Source of the DNA: WGMK01 sp046047315
GTDB taxonomy: Bacteria > Hydrogenedentota > Hydrogenedentia > Hydrogenedentales > JAEUWI01
DNA length: 10,297 bases
Reading direction: 5' to 3'
NCBI GenBank assembly: GCA_046047315.1
Contig: JBJOID010000115.1
Location: forward strand, 1-10,297
Shown: piece by piece, positions 1 through 6,391 of the stretch
How positions within the stretch are numbered: the stretch's first letter is position 1
How the letters are laid out: every line of letters starts with the position of its first letter
Translations under genes and position numbers: made by a program
Notes under the pieces: model-generated
Databases searched by the model: none
The model's input: only the letters and a program-made list of their open reading frames with translations
Told to the model about the DNA's origin: nothing

Positions 1-1
1 C

Positions 2-19
2 GCCGCGATGATCAATTAG
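2..19 (+). pseudogene. pilT: Upstream pilT fragment ending at an in-frame TAG
   Basis: In the same frame as the PilT fragment, bases 2-16 read A-A-M-I-N and bases 17-19 are TAG. Translation resumes I-N-E-T-R-A-D-H-V. PilT proteins read roughly AAMIDYINxTRxDHI here, so the stop replaces one residue (usually Tyr; Gln would need a single change from TAG to CAG) with no shift of frame. It is either a real nonsense mutation that splits pilT, an amber readthrough site, or a base-call error near a contig edge. Confidence 0.75.
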
Positions 20-43
20 ATCAACGAGACCCGCGCAGACCAT

Positions 44-655
44 GTGGTCACCGTAGAGGACCCGGTCGAATTCGTGCATCAGGACAAGACGGGCATTGTG
101 ACGCAGCGCGAGGTGGGCCACGACACGCTCTCCTTCGCCAACGCCCTGCGCGGCGCGCTGCGACAGGACCCCGACATCATTCTCATCGGCGAAATGCGCG
201 ACGCGGAAACGGTGCGCACCGCGCTGGCTTCCGCCGAGACGGGCCACCTGGTGTTCTCCACGCTGCACACCGTGGACGCCGTGGAGACGCTGAACCGCGT
301 GCTGGAGTTCTTCGAGCCGCACCAGCAAATCCAGATTCGCAAGCAAATGGCCAGCGTGCTGCGGGGCGTCGTGTCCCAGCGCATCATCCCGCTCGCTTCA
401 GGCACGGGCCGCACCGTCGCCCAGGAAATCCTCATCGGCACGCGCACCGTGCGCGAGTTCATCGACAAGGGCAAGGCCTTCAAGGACATCGTGCAGCTCA
501 TCGAGGAGGGCAAGGAACAATACGGCATGCAGACCTTTGACCAGGCCCTCTTCGATCTGTGGAAGGCCGAGAAGATCACCGCCGAGATTGCCCTGCTCAA
601 CGCCACCTCCGCCAAGGACCTCAAGCTGCGCATGCAGGGCATGAGTGTTCGCTGA
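44..655 (+). CDS. pilT: Type IV pilus retraction ATPase PilT, C-terminal part (5'-truncated and interrupted)
   Basis: PilT is the hexameric cytoplasmic ATPase that depolymerises type IV pili and so powers twitching motility. The visible part starts in the aspartate box (VTVEDPVEF, residues 2-10 from the GTG at 44). It then shows the Walker B block (DIILIGEMRD, about 44-53), the histidine box (GHLVFSTLHT, about 67-76), and a PilT-type C-terminal domain ending in a segment rich in LKLRMQG-like residues. The Walker A half lies left of the window. The reading frame continues upstream of 44 with perfect PilT similarity (INETRADH, 20-43) but meets TAG at 17-19, so the GTG at 44 is only the first usable start codon and is probably not the biological start. 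PilT, rather than PilB or GspE, is favoured by the exact core motifs and the C-terminal tail; PilU is less likely. The stop lies 3 nt before the next gene. Confidence 0.9.
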   Translation: MVTVEDPVEFVHQDKTGIVTQREVGHDTLSFANALRGALRQDPDIILIGEMRDAETVRTALASAETGHLVFSTLHTVDAVETLNRVLEFFEPHQQIQIRKQMASVLRGVVSQRIIPLASGTGRTVAQEILIGTRTVREFIDKGKAFKDIVQLIEEGKEQYGMQTFDQALFDLWKAEKITAEIALLNATSAKDLKLRMQGMSVR

Positions 656-658
656 GCC

Positions 659-1609
659 GTGTGGGCCGCCCTCTGCCTGCTGCTCGCTGCTCCCTTCGCC
701 GGAGACACCGTCGAGCTGATTTCCAACGGCGGCTTCGAGCGGCTGCGCGGCGCGGGCCCGGAGGCCTGGGATCTCTTCGTCGCCCCCCTTGATGAATCCA
801 TCGCAAGCGATGGAAGGCCCGCCCCCTCGGCCCGCGTTGCGCGCGATGCCTCCGCGGGCGAGTACTGCGTTGAGCTCTCCACCCCGCTCCCCTACCCTCG
901 CGAGCCCTACAACAACTGGAGCCAGAACCTCTTCGGCGCCTTCGCGGGGAAACGCCTCAAGCTTTCCGCCGCCCTACGAACGGACAACGCCGACGGTGCG
1001 GCCATCTGGGTGCAGTGCTGGAAAAGACAGCCGCTTCATGTGCTGCATGTCGCAAACACCGCTCTCCAGACCCCGATGACTGGCACGCATCCGTGGACAC
1101 GCCACGAGATCGAATTCGACGTGCCCGCCGGCACCGACTTCCTCACCGTGCGTTGCGTCCTCAAGGGGGCCGGCACGGCTTGGTTTGATGAGCTCAGCCT
1201 GACGGAGTCCCCCCCGCTGCCTGCCCCTGAACCCGCTGCAAGCGTGGAAGCGAAACCAGAAGAACCAACTCAACCCTCGCCAGAAGAAGATAAAAATCAA
1301 CAAGAACAACCATCAAAAATAGATAAACCAACAATAGAGAGCGCCATACCCACAGAAGCCAGCGCAATCGAGGCGGAGTTGGCGCGTCTGAAGGAAGCGA
1401 ATGTATTGCTTGCCGAGGCCTTGGACTCGATGCAGTCCGACCGAGCGCAGCTTGTGCAGGACCTTCTCGCCTTGCAGACGCAGATGCAGGCGCTTCAAGA
1501 GGCGCTGCCCGCAGCCCTTGCGAGGGAGAACTCCAGTCCCCCTCCCCTTCCGCCTGGGTCCAAGTCTCCGCCCTTGGTACCGCTGGATTTCCCGGAGTCC
1601 GCCCCATGA
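659..1609 (+). CDS. Secreted carbohydrate-binding-like jelly-roll protein with C-terminal coiled coil
   Basis: The protein has 316 residues and no known gene name. It starts with GTG, and an in-frame stop at 653-655 excludes any earlier start. Residues 1-14 form a short hydrophobic signal-like leader with a plausible A-P-F-A cleavage site, although the n-region has no basic residue. Residues about 19-183 resemble a CBM4/9-type galactose-binding fold: an ELISNGGFE opening, alternating strand segments, and a closing GTAWFDELSLTE strand. Residues about 184-235 are a Pro/Glu/Gln/Lys linker, 236-288 a Leu/Gln/Ala heptad coiled coil, and 289-316 a Pro-rich tail. It probably acts outside the inner membrane, bound to a glycan or to a partner through the coiled coil. 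It starts 3 nt after pilT and its stop overlaps the next ATG, so it is co-expressed with both. The fold call comes from sequence pattern only. The linker DNA is strikingly A-rich compared with the rest of the gene. Confidence 0.8.
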   Translation: MWAALCLLLAAPFAGDTVELISNGGFERLRGAGPEAWDLFVAPLDESIASDGRPAPSARVARDASAGEYCVELSTPLPYPREPYNNWSQNLFGAFAGKRLKLSAALRTDNADGAAIWVQCWKRQPLHVLHVANTALQTPMTGTHPWTRHEIEFDVPAGTDFLTVRCVLKGAGTAWFDELSLTESPPLPAPEPAASVEAKPEEPTQPSPEEDKNQQEQPSKIDKPTIESAIPTEASAIEAELARLKEANVLLAEALDSMQSDRAQLVQDLLALQTQMQALQEALPAALARENSSPPPLPPGSKSPPLVPLDFPESAP

Positions 1610-1788
1610 ACATGCAATGGCCGCTGATGATCGCCATCTCGGTTCTAGTGGGCCTGGCCTCGGCGGGGCTGGTATGGACGGGGGTTGACCTGGTGGCCAA
1701 GCTGCGGCAGGCATTGGGCGCATGGCTGGCCGCCCGGAAAGCCAAGGCGGAAGCCCCGGCGGAGGAGGATGAGGATGCCCTCCGCTGA
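1606..1788 (+). CDS. Small single-pass membrane protein
   Basis: This is a 60-residue protein of unknown function. Residues about 4-27 form one hydrophobic helix (PLMIAISVLVGLASAGLVW and onward). An amphipathic basic stretch follows (KLRQALGAWLAARKAKAEA), then a very acidic end (EEDEDALR). The positive charges just after the helix suggest the C-terminus is cytoplasmic. The ATG overlaps the TGA of the preceding gene as ATGA, a classic coupling junction, and the 3' end overlaps the next gene by 14 nt. Its size and the overlaps suggest a small accessory or anchor subunit that works with its neighbours. No family is recognised. Confidence 0.75.
   Translation: MNMQWPLMIAISVLVGLASAGLVWTGVDLVAKLRQALGAWLAARKAKAEAPAEEDEDALR
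1761..1768 (+). promoter_or_regulatory. Ribosome binding site for the zinc-ribbon gene
   Basis: GGAGGAGG is a near-perfect Shine-Dalgarno sequence inside the 3' end of the upstream membrane-protein gene. It stands 6 nt before the ATG at 1775. The in-frame ATG at 1769 abuts it and is too close to use, so this site decides the start. Confidence 0.65.
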
Positions 1789-1981
1789 ATCCTCCCCCGG
1801 CGCAAACACTCCGCGCCCGTGGATTGGCATGCACTGGAAGTGTTGCCACGTGTATAGCCGCGTCTACTTGAACCATGCGGAGACCCACTTTGCAGGCAAC
1901 TGCCCGCGCTGCGGCGCGCCCGTGCGCCTGCGCGCCGTGCGGGGCGCGGGTTCGGAGGAGCGGTTTTGGACGGCGGAATAA
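1775..1981 (+). CDS. Small zinc-ribbon-like protein (CC...CPxCG)
   Basis: This 68-residue protein carries a W-K-C-C-H-V-Y motif (Cys23, Cys24) and a C-P-R-C-G knuckle (Cys43, Cys46). It ends in a basic RLRAVRGAGSEERF stretch. The second knuckle is a standard zinc-ribbon half. The first half is an adjacent CC pair, possibly helped by His20 or His25, so the metal site is inferred. From memory, similar short proteins with a CCxVYxR...GxCPxCG...RFF/W layout occur as hypothetical proteins in Planctomycetes and relatives; I could not verify this. The start is set by the GGAGGAGG site. It overlaps the membrane-protein gene by 14 nt and the glycosyltransferase gene by 16 nt. A regulatory, RNA-binding or assembly role is possible but nothing in the sequence fixes it. 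Confidence 0.75.
   Translation: MPSAESSPGANTPRPWIGMHWKCCHVYSRVYLNHAETHFAGNCPRCGAPVRLRAVRGAGSEERFWTAE
1954..1960 (+). promoter_or_regulatory. Ribosome binding site that supports a TTG start for the glycosyltransferase
   Basis: GGAGGAG lies 5 nt upstream of TTG at 1966, inside the end of the zinc-ribbon gene. The next in-frame candidate, GTG at 2002, has no comparable site and would cut into the first beta strand (LRVCLLQ). The TTG start is therefore preferred. Confidence 0.6.
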
Positions 1982-3156
1982 GGTCTCCCCGGCCGCTCCG
2001 GGTGTGCCTGTTGCAAACCCTGCACGCCCACGACGACAAGCGCATGTTTCACAAGCTGGGCCGCAGCCTGGCCACAGCGGGATACGAGATCGTCTCGGTG
2101 GTGCCGGACACGGGCGATGTCCCCCGCGAACGCGATGGCATCCACTTCGTCACCATACCCCGCGCCGAGGGGCTGCTTCTGCGGGCGCTTGTATTGCCGG
2201 CGCTGTTGCGCGCCGCGCTTGCAAGCCGGGCCGATATCCATGTCGCCCCCGAGCCGGAGTCATGGGCCGTGGCCCTGTTGGCCAAGGCGCTGCGCGGCGG
2301 AAAGTGCGTGTTCGACATGCACGAACACGTGCCCACGGAGTTCGCGAAGTTCTTTCCCGGACGGCTTCAGTCCACCGTCGAGCGAATTACGGTGCTGGGC
2401 ATGCGGCTCTTCGCCCGATACACCGACCTCATCATCCGCACGCGCGACAGCTTTGAAGCGCCATGGGCGGGGCTCGCTGTGCCGCGCATCACCGTCATCA
2501 ACACCAACCACCTCCAACCTGCCTGCAGCCGGATTCCAGAGTCCCTCAGCGCGGCCTATGCCAACCGACCTACAATCATCCATCAAGGGATCTTTGGCGA
2601 TGTGCGCGGTTCGTATCAATTGCTCGACTCGCTCAAGATACTCGTCAAGGAGTTCCCGGATCTGCGCTGCATCGTGTTGGGGGAATATGTCTACGGTTCA
2701 CTCGAAGACTACCGACGTGCGATTCACGAGGCGGGCCTTACGGAACACCTGCACCTGTTGGGCAAGGTGCCCTTCGAGGAAGTTCCCGCGCACATTGCCG
2801 TGTCCAGGGTCGGCCTTATTCTTTTTCAGCCCGGCCCCCTGAACCACACGCTCGCCATGCCGCACAAACTCTTTGATTACATGCGCGAGGGGAAGCCTGC
2901 GGTTGTGCCGGACTTCGCGGTTGAAGTCGCCCACATCGTTCGCGAAACCGACTGCGGCATTCTGGTGGATGTTACCAACCCCGCAGCCATCGCCGAAGCC
3001 GTGGCCCGCCTGTTGCGCGACCCGAATGAAGCGGCCCGCCTGGGCAGCAATGGCCGCGCCGCCGTGGAGACCAAATACAACTGGCAGGCGGAAGAGCGCA
3101 TCCTGCTCGAGGCCTTCGGCGCATTGGCTGAACAACCCGGGCCCGCCCCTCGTTAA
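1966..3156 (+). CDS. Glycosyltransferase family 4 (GT-B fold)
   Basis: This 396-residue protein is a predicted cytoplasmic or membrane-associated enzyme that transfers a sugar from a nucleotide-sugar donor to a glycan, lipid or protein acceptor. The N-terminal Rossmann half runs from LRVCLLQ (11-17) through HAHDDKRMFHKLGRSL (20-35), where the acceptor loop is expected. A D-M-H-E-H motif lies at 117-121, typical of the inter-strand position in GT4 enzymes. The C-terminal half holds the donor-site signature P-H-K-L-F-D-Y-M-R-E-G-K-P-A-V-V (299-314), then CGILVDVTNPAAIAEAVARLL and a final YNW helix. Donor and acceptor cannot be read from the sequence. Its place at the end of a pilT-led, tightly overlapping operon suggests surface glycan or pilus-linked glycosylation, which is inference. 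The start is TTG. Its stop lies 9 nt from the convergent bioA stop. Confidence 0.85.
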   Translation: MDGGIRSPRPLRVCLLQTLHAHDDKRMFHKLGRSLATAGYEIVSVVPDTGDVPRERDGIHFVTIPRAEGLLLRALVLPALLRAALASRADIHVAPEPESWAVALLAKALRGGKCVFDMHEHVPTEFAKFFPGRLQSTVERITVLGMRLFARYTDLIIRTRDSFEAPWAGLAVPRITVINTNHLQPACSRIPESLSAAYANRPTIIHQGIFGDVRGSYQLLDSLKILVKEFPDLRCIVLGEYVYGSLEDYRRAIHEAGLTEHLHLLGKVPFEEVPAHIAVSRVGLILFQPGPLNHTLAMPHKLFDYMREGKPAVVPDFAVEVAHIVRETDCGILVDVTNPAAIAEAVARLLRDPNEAARLGSNGRAAVETKYNWQAEERILLEAFGALAEQPGPAPR

Positions 3157-3165
3157 TCCGCAACG

Positions 3166-4485
3166 CTATCGCGATTTCATCGCCCGGTCGAGGGCCGCCA
3201 GCATGGCATCGAGTTCGGCGGCGGTCGTTGTCAATGGTGGCCAGAGGTAGACGGTTGGACCAAGGGGACGCACGAAGAGTCCGAGCTGGTGGGCGGCGTG
3301 CGCTACTGCATGGGCGCGGGCGGCCCCATCAGGCGTGTCTTCGTAAGCGCACATGCCGATCATGCCGAGCGCGCGGTGATAGCGCACGCCGGGGTTTTGC
3401 GCCAAACGCTGGAAGCCCTCGGCCATTTGGGCCTCGCGTTCGCGGGTGGCGTTCGGGAATCCAAGCCGCTCGTAGAGTGTAAGCGCCGCCACGCCGGCCG
3501 CCGCTGTGATGGGATTGCCGCAGAAGGTGTGCCCATCCCACAGCACGCGCTTCTCTCCCGGCGGCGCCTCGAAGGCCTCAAAGACGCGGTCGCTCGCCAC
3601 GGCCGCGCTCATGGGCAGATAGCCTCCCGTAAGCGCCTTGCCCGCGCAGAGGATGTCGGGCACGACGCCGGCGCGCTCACAGGCCCAGGTGGCCCCCGTG
3701 CGTCCAAAGCCGGTGGCAATCTCGTCCGCGATGAGCAGCACGCCATGCGCGTCGCACAATGCGCGCACCCCGCGCAGGTAGGACTCCGGGTGTATCCAGA
3801 TGCCCGCAGCGCCCTGGCAAAGCGGCTCGACGATCACGGCGGCCACTTCATGGCCGTGCTTTTCGAGCAGGCTGCCCATCGCCTCCAGCGCACGCGCTGC
3901 ATGGGCTTCGGCTTCCTCGTCGTCGGAGGTGGGGGCGTGCGGCGTGGGCGCCATCAAGGCGGGACGGACCAGTGCCGCGTAGGGCTCTTGGAACCACGAG
4001 GTAAACCCCACCCCAATCGCACCCAGGGTGTCGCCGTGATAGGCGTTTTCCAGGGAGACGAAGCGGGTTCGCCCCGGTTCCCCGCGATACCGCCAGTACT
4101 GCACGGCCATTTTCAGCGCGGCCTCGGTGGCGCTGCTGCCGTCGCTGGCGAAGTAGACCCGGTTGAGGTCGCCCGGGCACAGTGCGGCCAGCTTGGTGGC
4201 AAGCGCTATCGCCGGTTCATGCGTCAAGTCGCCAAGGATGCACTGCTGCAATTGCTCCGCCTGCCGCTGGATGGCGGAGACGATCTCCTCGCGTCCGTGC
4301 CCGAAGGCCACACACCACCATGAGGCGATGCCGTCCAGCAGCGCATTCCCCGCCGAGTCATAGAGATAGGCCCCCGCGCTGCGCTCAATGCGGAAGTGCG
4401 GCTGTCCCCGATAACTGGCGGCATCGGTGTAGGGATGCCACAAGTGCCGGTAGTCCTGTGCGCGGAGGGTCTCGTCGCGGTTCAT
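3166..4485 (-). CDS. bioA: Adenosylmethionine-8-amino-7-oxononanoate aminotransferase (DAPA synthase)
   Basis: BioA is a PLP enzyme that converts KAPA to DAPA, normally with S-adenosylmethionine as amino donor. The 439 residues match the usual size of about 430. Visible marks are W-H-P-Y-T (16-20), L-D-G-I-A-S-W-W-C (50-58), the PLP phosphate loop D-G-S-S-A-T-E (115-121), A-Y-H-G-D-T (147-152), the cofactor-binding Asp253 in A-D-E-I-A-T-G-F-G-R, the Schiff-base Lys282 in C-A-G-K-A-L-T-G-G, and a H-T-F-C-G-N-P segment. The paired Trp56-Trp57 and the bio neighbours set it apart from other class III aminotransferases. A longer frame reaches 4533, but the ATG at 4485 matches family length and forms an ATGA overlap with the bioD stop. 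It is the last gene of the bioF-bioD-bioA unit. Confidence 0.96.
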   Translation of the reverse strand: MNRDETLRAQDYRHLWHPYTDAASYRGQPHFRIERSAGAYLYDSAGNALLDGIASWWCVAFGHGREEIVSAIQRQAEQLQQCILGDLTHEPAIALATKLAALCPGDLNRVYFASDGSSATEAALKMAVQYWRYRGEPGRTRFVSLENAYHGDTLGAIGVGFTSWFQEPYAALVRPALMAPTPHAPTSDDEEAEAHAARALEAMGSLLEKHGHEVAAVIVEPLCQGAAGIWIHPESYLRGVRALCDAHGVLLIADEIATGFGRTGATWACERAGVVPDILCAGKALTGGYLPMSAAVASDRVFEAFEAPPGEKRVLWDGHTFCGNPITAAAGVAALTLYERLGFPNATREREAQMAEGFQRLAQNPGVRYHRALGMIGMCAYEDTPDGAARAHAVAHAAHQLGLFVRPLGPTVYLWPPLTTTAAELDAMLAALDRAMKSR

Positions 4486-5195
4486 TGCAGGGCCTCGATC
4501 ACGCGGTCCAGCCCCGTCAATTCCCCCGCCCATGCGCGCCAGTCGTGCGGCGGCGAAGGCCGGTGGGAAAGTACCCCCAGCACGGGCGCGCCGCCCAGCC
4601 GCGCGACGACCTCCGGGTTGTCGCGTGCAATCAGGTCGGGCTCGCCGGGTTGCAGTTCGTTGAATACCAGCCCGGTTACCGGCACCCCGGCGCGGCGCAG
4701 TTCGCGAAGCGTGAGCAGGCTGTGGTTGATGGTGCCCAGTCCGGTCGAGGCCACCACGATGGCCGGGCAGTCCAGCGCGACCGCAAGGTCGAGCATCAGG
4801 CGTTCTTCATCAAGGGGGGCCAGCAGGCCGCCCGCACCTTCCACAAGGAGCGCATCGTAGTGCTCCAGCAGTTCTCCGGCGCGGTCCAGGATTTTGGACA
4901 GCTCAGGATAATGCCCGGCCCTTCGCCCCGCCAAGTGCGGCGAACATGCGGGCTCATAGCGGTACAGCGCCATCCTTTCGTAGTCGGCATCCTCCACGCT
5001 TTCCCCCATGGCCTCGAGATGCAGGTCAAGGTCCGGGGCGTGCCAGCGTCCATCAACGCACAAGGCCCCGGTCTGCACCGGCTTCATGCCGGCAGCACGG
5101 ATTCCACGCAAGCGCAGCGCATGCAACAGCGCGCCCGTTGCGATGGTCTTGCCCACGTCCGTGCCGGTGCCGGTAATGAAAAGGCAGCGCCGCAT
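4482..5195 (-). CDS. bioD: Dethiobiotin synthetase
   Basis: BioD closes the ureido ring: DAPA plus CO2 plus ATP gives dethiobiotin. The 237-residue protein starts directly with the P-loop strand. It shows Walker A G-T-G-T-D-V-G-K-T (9-17, Lys16), the substrate and phosphate lysine in K-P-V-Q-T-G (Lys38), V-E-G-A-G-G-L-L-A-P (118-127, Glu119), and the nucleotide-side V-A-S-T-G-L-G-T-I-N-H (148-158). The frame is open 11 codons further upstream, but the ATG at 5195 gives the normal N-terminus and lies 2 nt after the bioF stop. No Shine-Dalgarno is seen, so translation probably depends on coupling to bioF. Its TGA overlaps the bioA ATG. Confidence 0.96.
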   Translation of the reverse strand: MRRCLFITGTGTDVGKTIATGALLHALRLRGIRAAGMKPVQTGALCVDGRWHAPDLDLHLEAMGESVEDADYERMALYRYEPACSPHLAGRRAGHYPELSKILDRAGELLEHYDALLVEGAGGLLAPLDEERLMLDLAVALDCPAIVVASTGLGTINHSLLTLRELRRAGVPVTGLVFNELQPGEPDLIARDNPEVVARLGGAPVLGVLSHRPSPPHDWRAWAGELTGLDRVIEALQ

Positions 5196-5197
5196 GG

Positions 5198-6361
5198 TCA
5201 GGCGGGAAGCCCAGCTTGGGCCACGCAACGGGCCACAGTTTCCGCAGCGGCCTCGAGTTCCGTCTTGCCATGCGCGAGTGTGATGGAAAAGCGAATCCGC
5301 GCCGTGCCCTCCGCCACCGTGGGCGGACGGATGCCGGTGGCCAGAAGCCCCTCCTCGCGCAGCGCTTGCGCCAGCGCGACGGATGCCTCGTTATCCCCCA
5401 CGAAATAGGGAATGATCTGTGTGTTCGAGGGGGCGGCCTCGACCCCGTTGCGTTGCAGCGCGTCGAGAAAGTGTTGGGCGCGCGACAACAACTGCGGGCC
5501 AAGGTCCGGATGCTGCTCCATCTTGCGAAGCCCTTCCAGCGCCGCCGCCGCCAGCAAGGGCGATAGGGCGGTCGAGAAAATGAAGGGGCGCGCCTTGTTG
5601 ATGAGCAGGTCGCGCGCGATGGCGCTGGTGGCGGCGAAGCCTCCCGCCGCGCCGGCCGATTTACTCAAGGTGCCCAGCGTCACGTCTGGCAGGACGTTCA
5701 CTTCGCGGGCAAGGCCCCCGCCCCGGCCGAACACGCCGAGGGCATGGGCCTCGTCCACCACAAGCAGGGCATCGTGCTCCCGGGCCAGGCGCTCCAGACG
5801 CTGGAGCGGCGCGGTGTCACCGTCCATACTGAAAACCGATTCGGTCACGATAATCCGCCGCCGGAAGCGCCCCGGCTCGCGCAGCCGCCGCTCGAGGTGC
5901 TCCGCGTCGGCGTGGCTATACACCCGCACCTCAGCGCGGGAAAGGCGCGCCCCGTCGATGAGGCTCGCATGGTTCAGCGCGTCCGAGAGGATCAGGTCCT
6001 CCTTGCCCGCGAGCGCCGATATAACCGCGACGTTGCACTGGTATCCCGATGGAAACAGCAAGGCCGCCTCGTGTCCCGTGATGCGCGCCACCGCCGCCTC
6101 GAGCGCCGCGTGGATGGGTAGGTTGCCCGACATCAGGCGGGAGGCTCCCGCCCCGCAGCCATAACGCCGCGCCGCCTCGACGGCAGCCTCCGCCAGGTCG
6201 GGGTCCATGCTGAAGTTCAGGTAGTCGTTCGAGGAGAAATTCAGGCAGGGCCGGCCGTCGAGTTCGAAGCGTCCGCCCGCGCAGGGCGCTTCCCGCAACT
6301 GCCGCCACCGTCCGCCACGCTGTATTTCCGACAACTCGTCGAGAAAGCGTTCATGGTTCAT
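5198..6361 (-). CDS. bioF: 8-amino-7-oxononanoate synthase (KAPA synthase)
   Basis: BioF is a PLP-dependent alpha-oxoamine synthase that condenses a pimeloyl thioester with L-alanine, releasing CO2, to form KAPA. The 387 residues match the family. Motifs are N-F-S-S-N-D-Y-L (41-48), G-A-G-A-S-R-L-M-S-G (70-79), the S-G-Y-Q-C-N loop (105-110), D-A-L-N-H-A-S-L-I-D-G (His131, which stacks on PLP), D-E-A-H-A-L-G-V-F-G (Asp203, His206) and the Schiff-base Lys234 in T-L-S-K-S-A-G-A-A-G-G. The related glycine C-acetyltransferase (Kbl) shares all of these; the bioD and bioA genes immediately downstream decide for BioF. The ATG at 6361 gives the normal N-terminus. The upstream leader is purine-rich but has no strong Shine-Dalgarno. 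It follows the AidB-like gene after 30 nt. Confidence 0.94.
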   Translation of the reverse strand: MNHERFLDELSEIQRGGRWRQLREAPCAGGRFELDGRPCLNFSSNDYLNFSMDPDLAEAAVEAARRYGCGAGASRLMSGNLPIHAALEAAVARITGHEAALLFPSGYQCNVAVISALAGKEDLILSDALNHASLIDGARLSRAEVRVYSHADAEHLERRLREPGRFRRRIIVTESVFSMDGDTAPLQRLERLAREHDALLVVDEAHALGVFGRGGGLAREVNVLPDVTLGTLSKSAGAAGGFAATSAIARDLLINKARPFIFSTALSPLLAAAALEGLRKMEQHPDLGPQLLSRAQHFLDALQRNGVEAAPSNTQIIPYFVGDNEASVALAQALREEGLLATGIRPPTVAEGTARIRFSITLAHGKTELEAAAETVARCVAQAGLPA

Positions 6362-6391
6362 GGGGTACTGCTTTTCTTTCGATTCCCACAG

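Noticed and set aside
79..882. A 267-codon open frame on the minus strand
   Set aside because: It is antisense to pilT and the start of the next gene. It is Ser/Arg-rich and shows no family signal.
3289..4323. A 344-codon open frame on the plus strand
   Set aside because: It is antisense to bioA, with no motif of its own.
4486..4533. Upstream-extended start for BioA
   Set aside because: The extra 16 residues (Gly/Arg-rich) overlap the end of bioD and are not part of the family; the ATGA overlap at 4482-4485 is the better start.
4182..5408. A 408-codon open frame on the plus strand
   Set aside because: It runs antisense across bioA, bioD and bioF and has Arg/Ser/Pro-rich low-complexity content typical of GC-rich shadows.
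5198..6361. Glycine C-acetyltransferase (Kbl) instead of BioF
   Set aside because: The fold and motifs are shared, but bioD follows after 2 nt and bioA overlaps bioD, and no threonine dehydrogenase gene is nearby.
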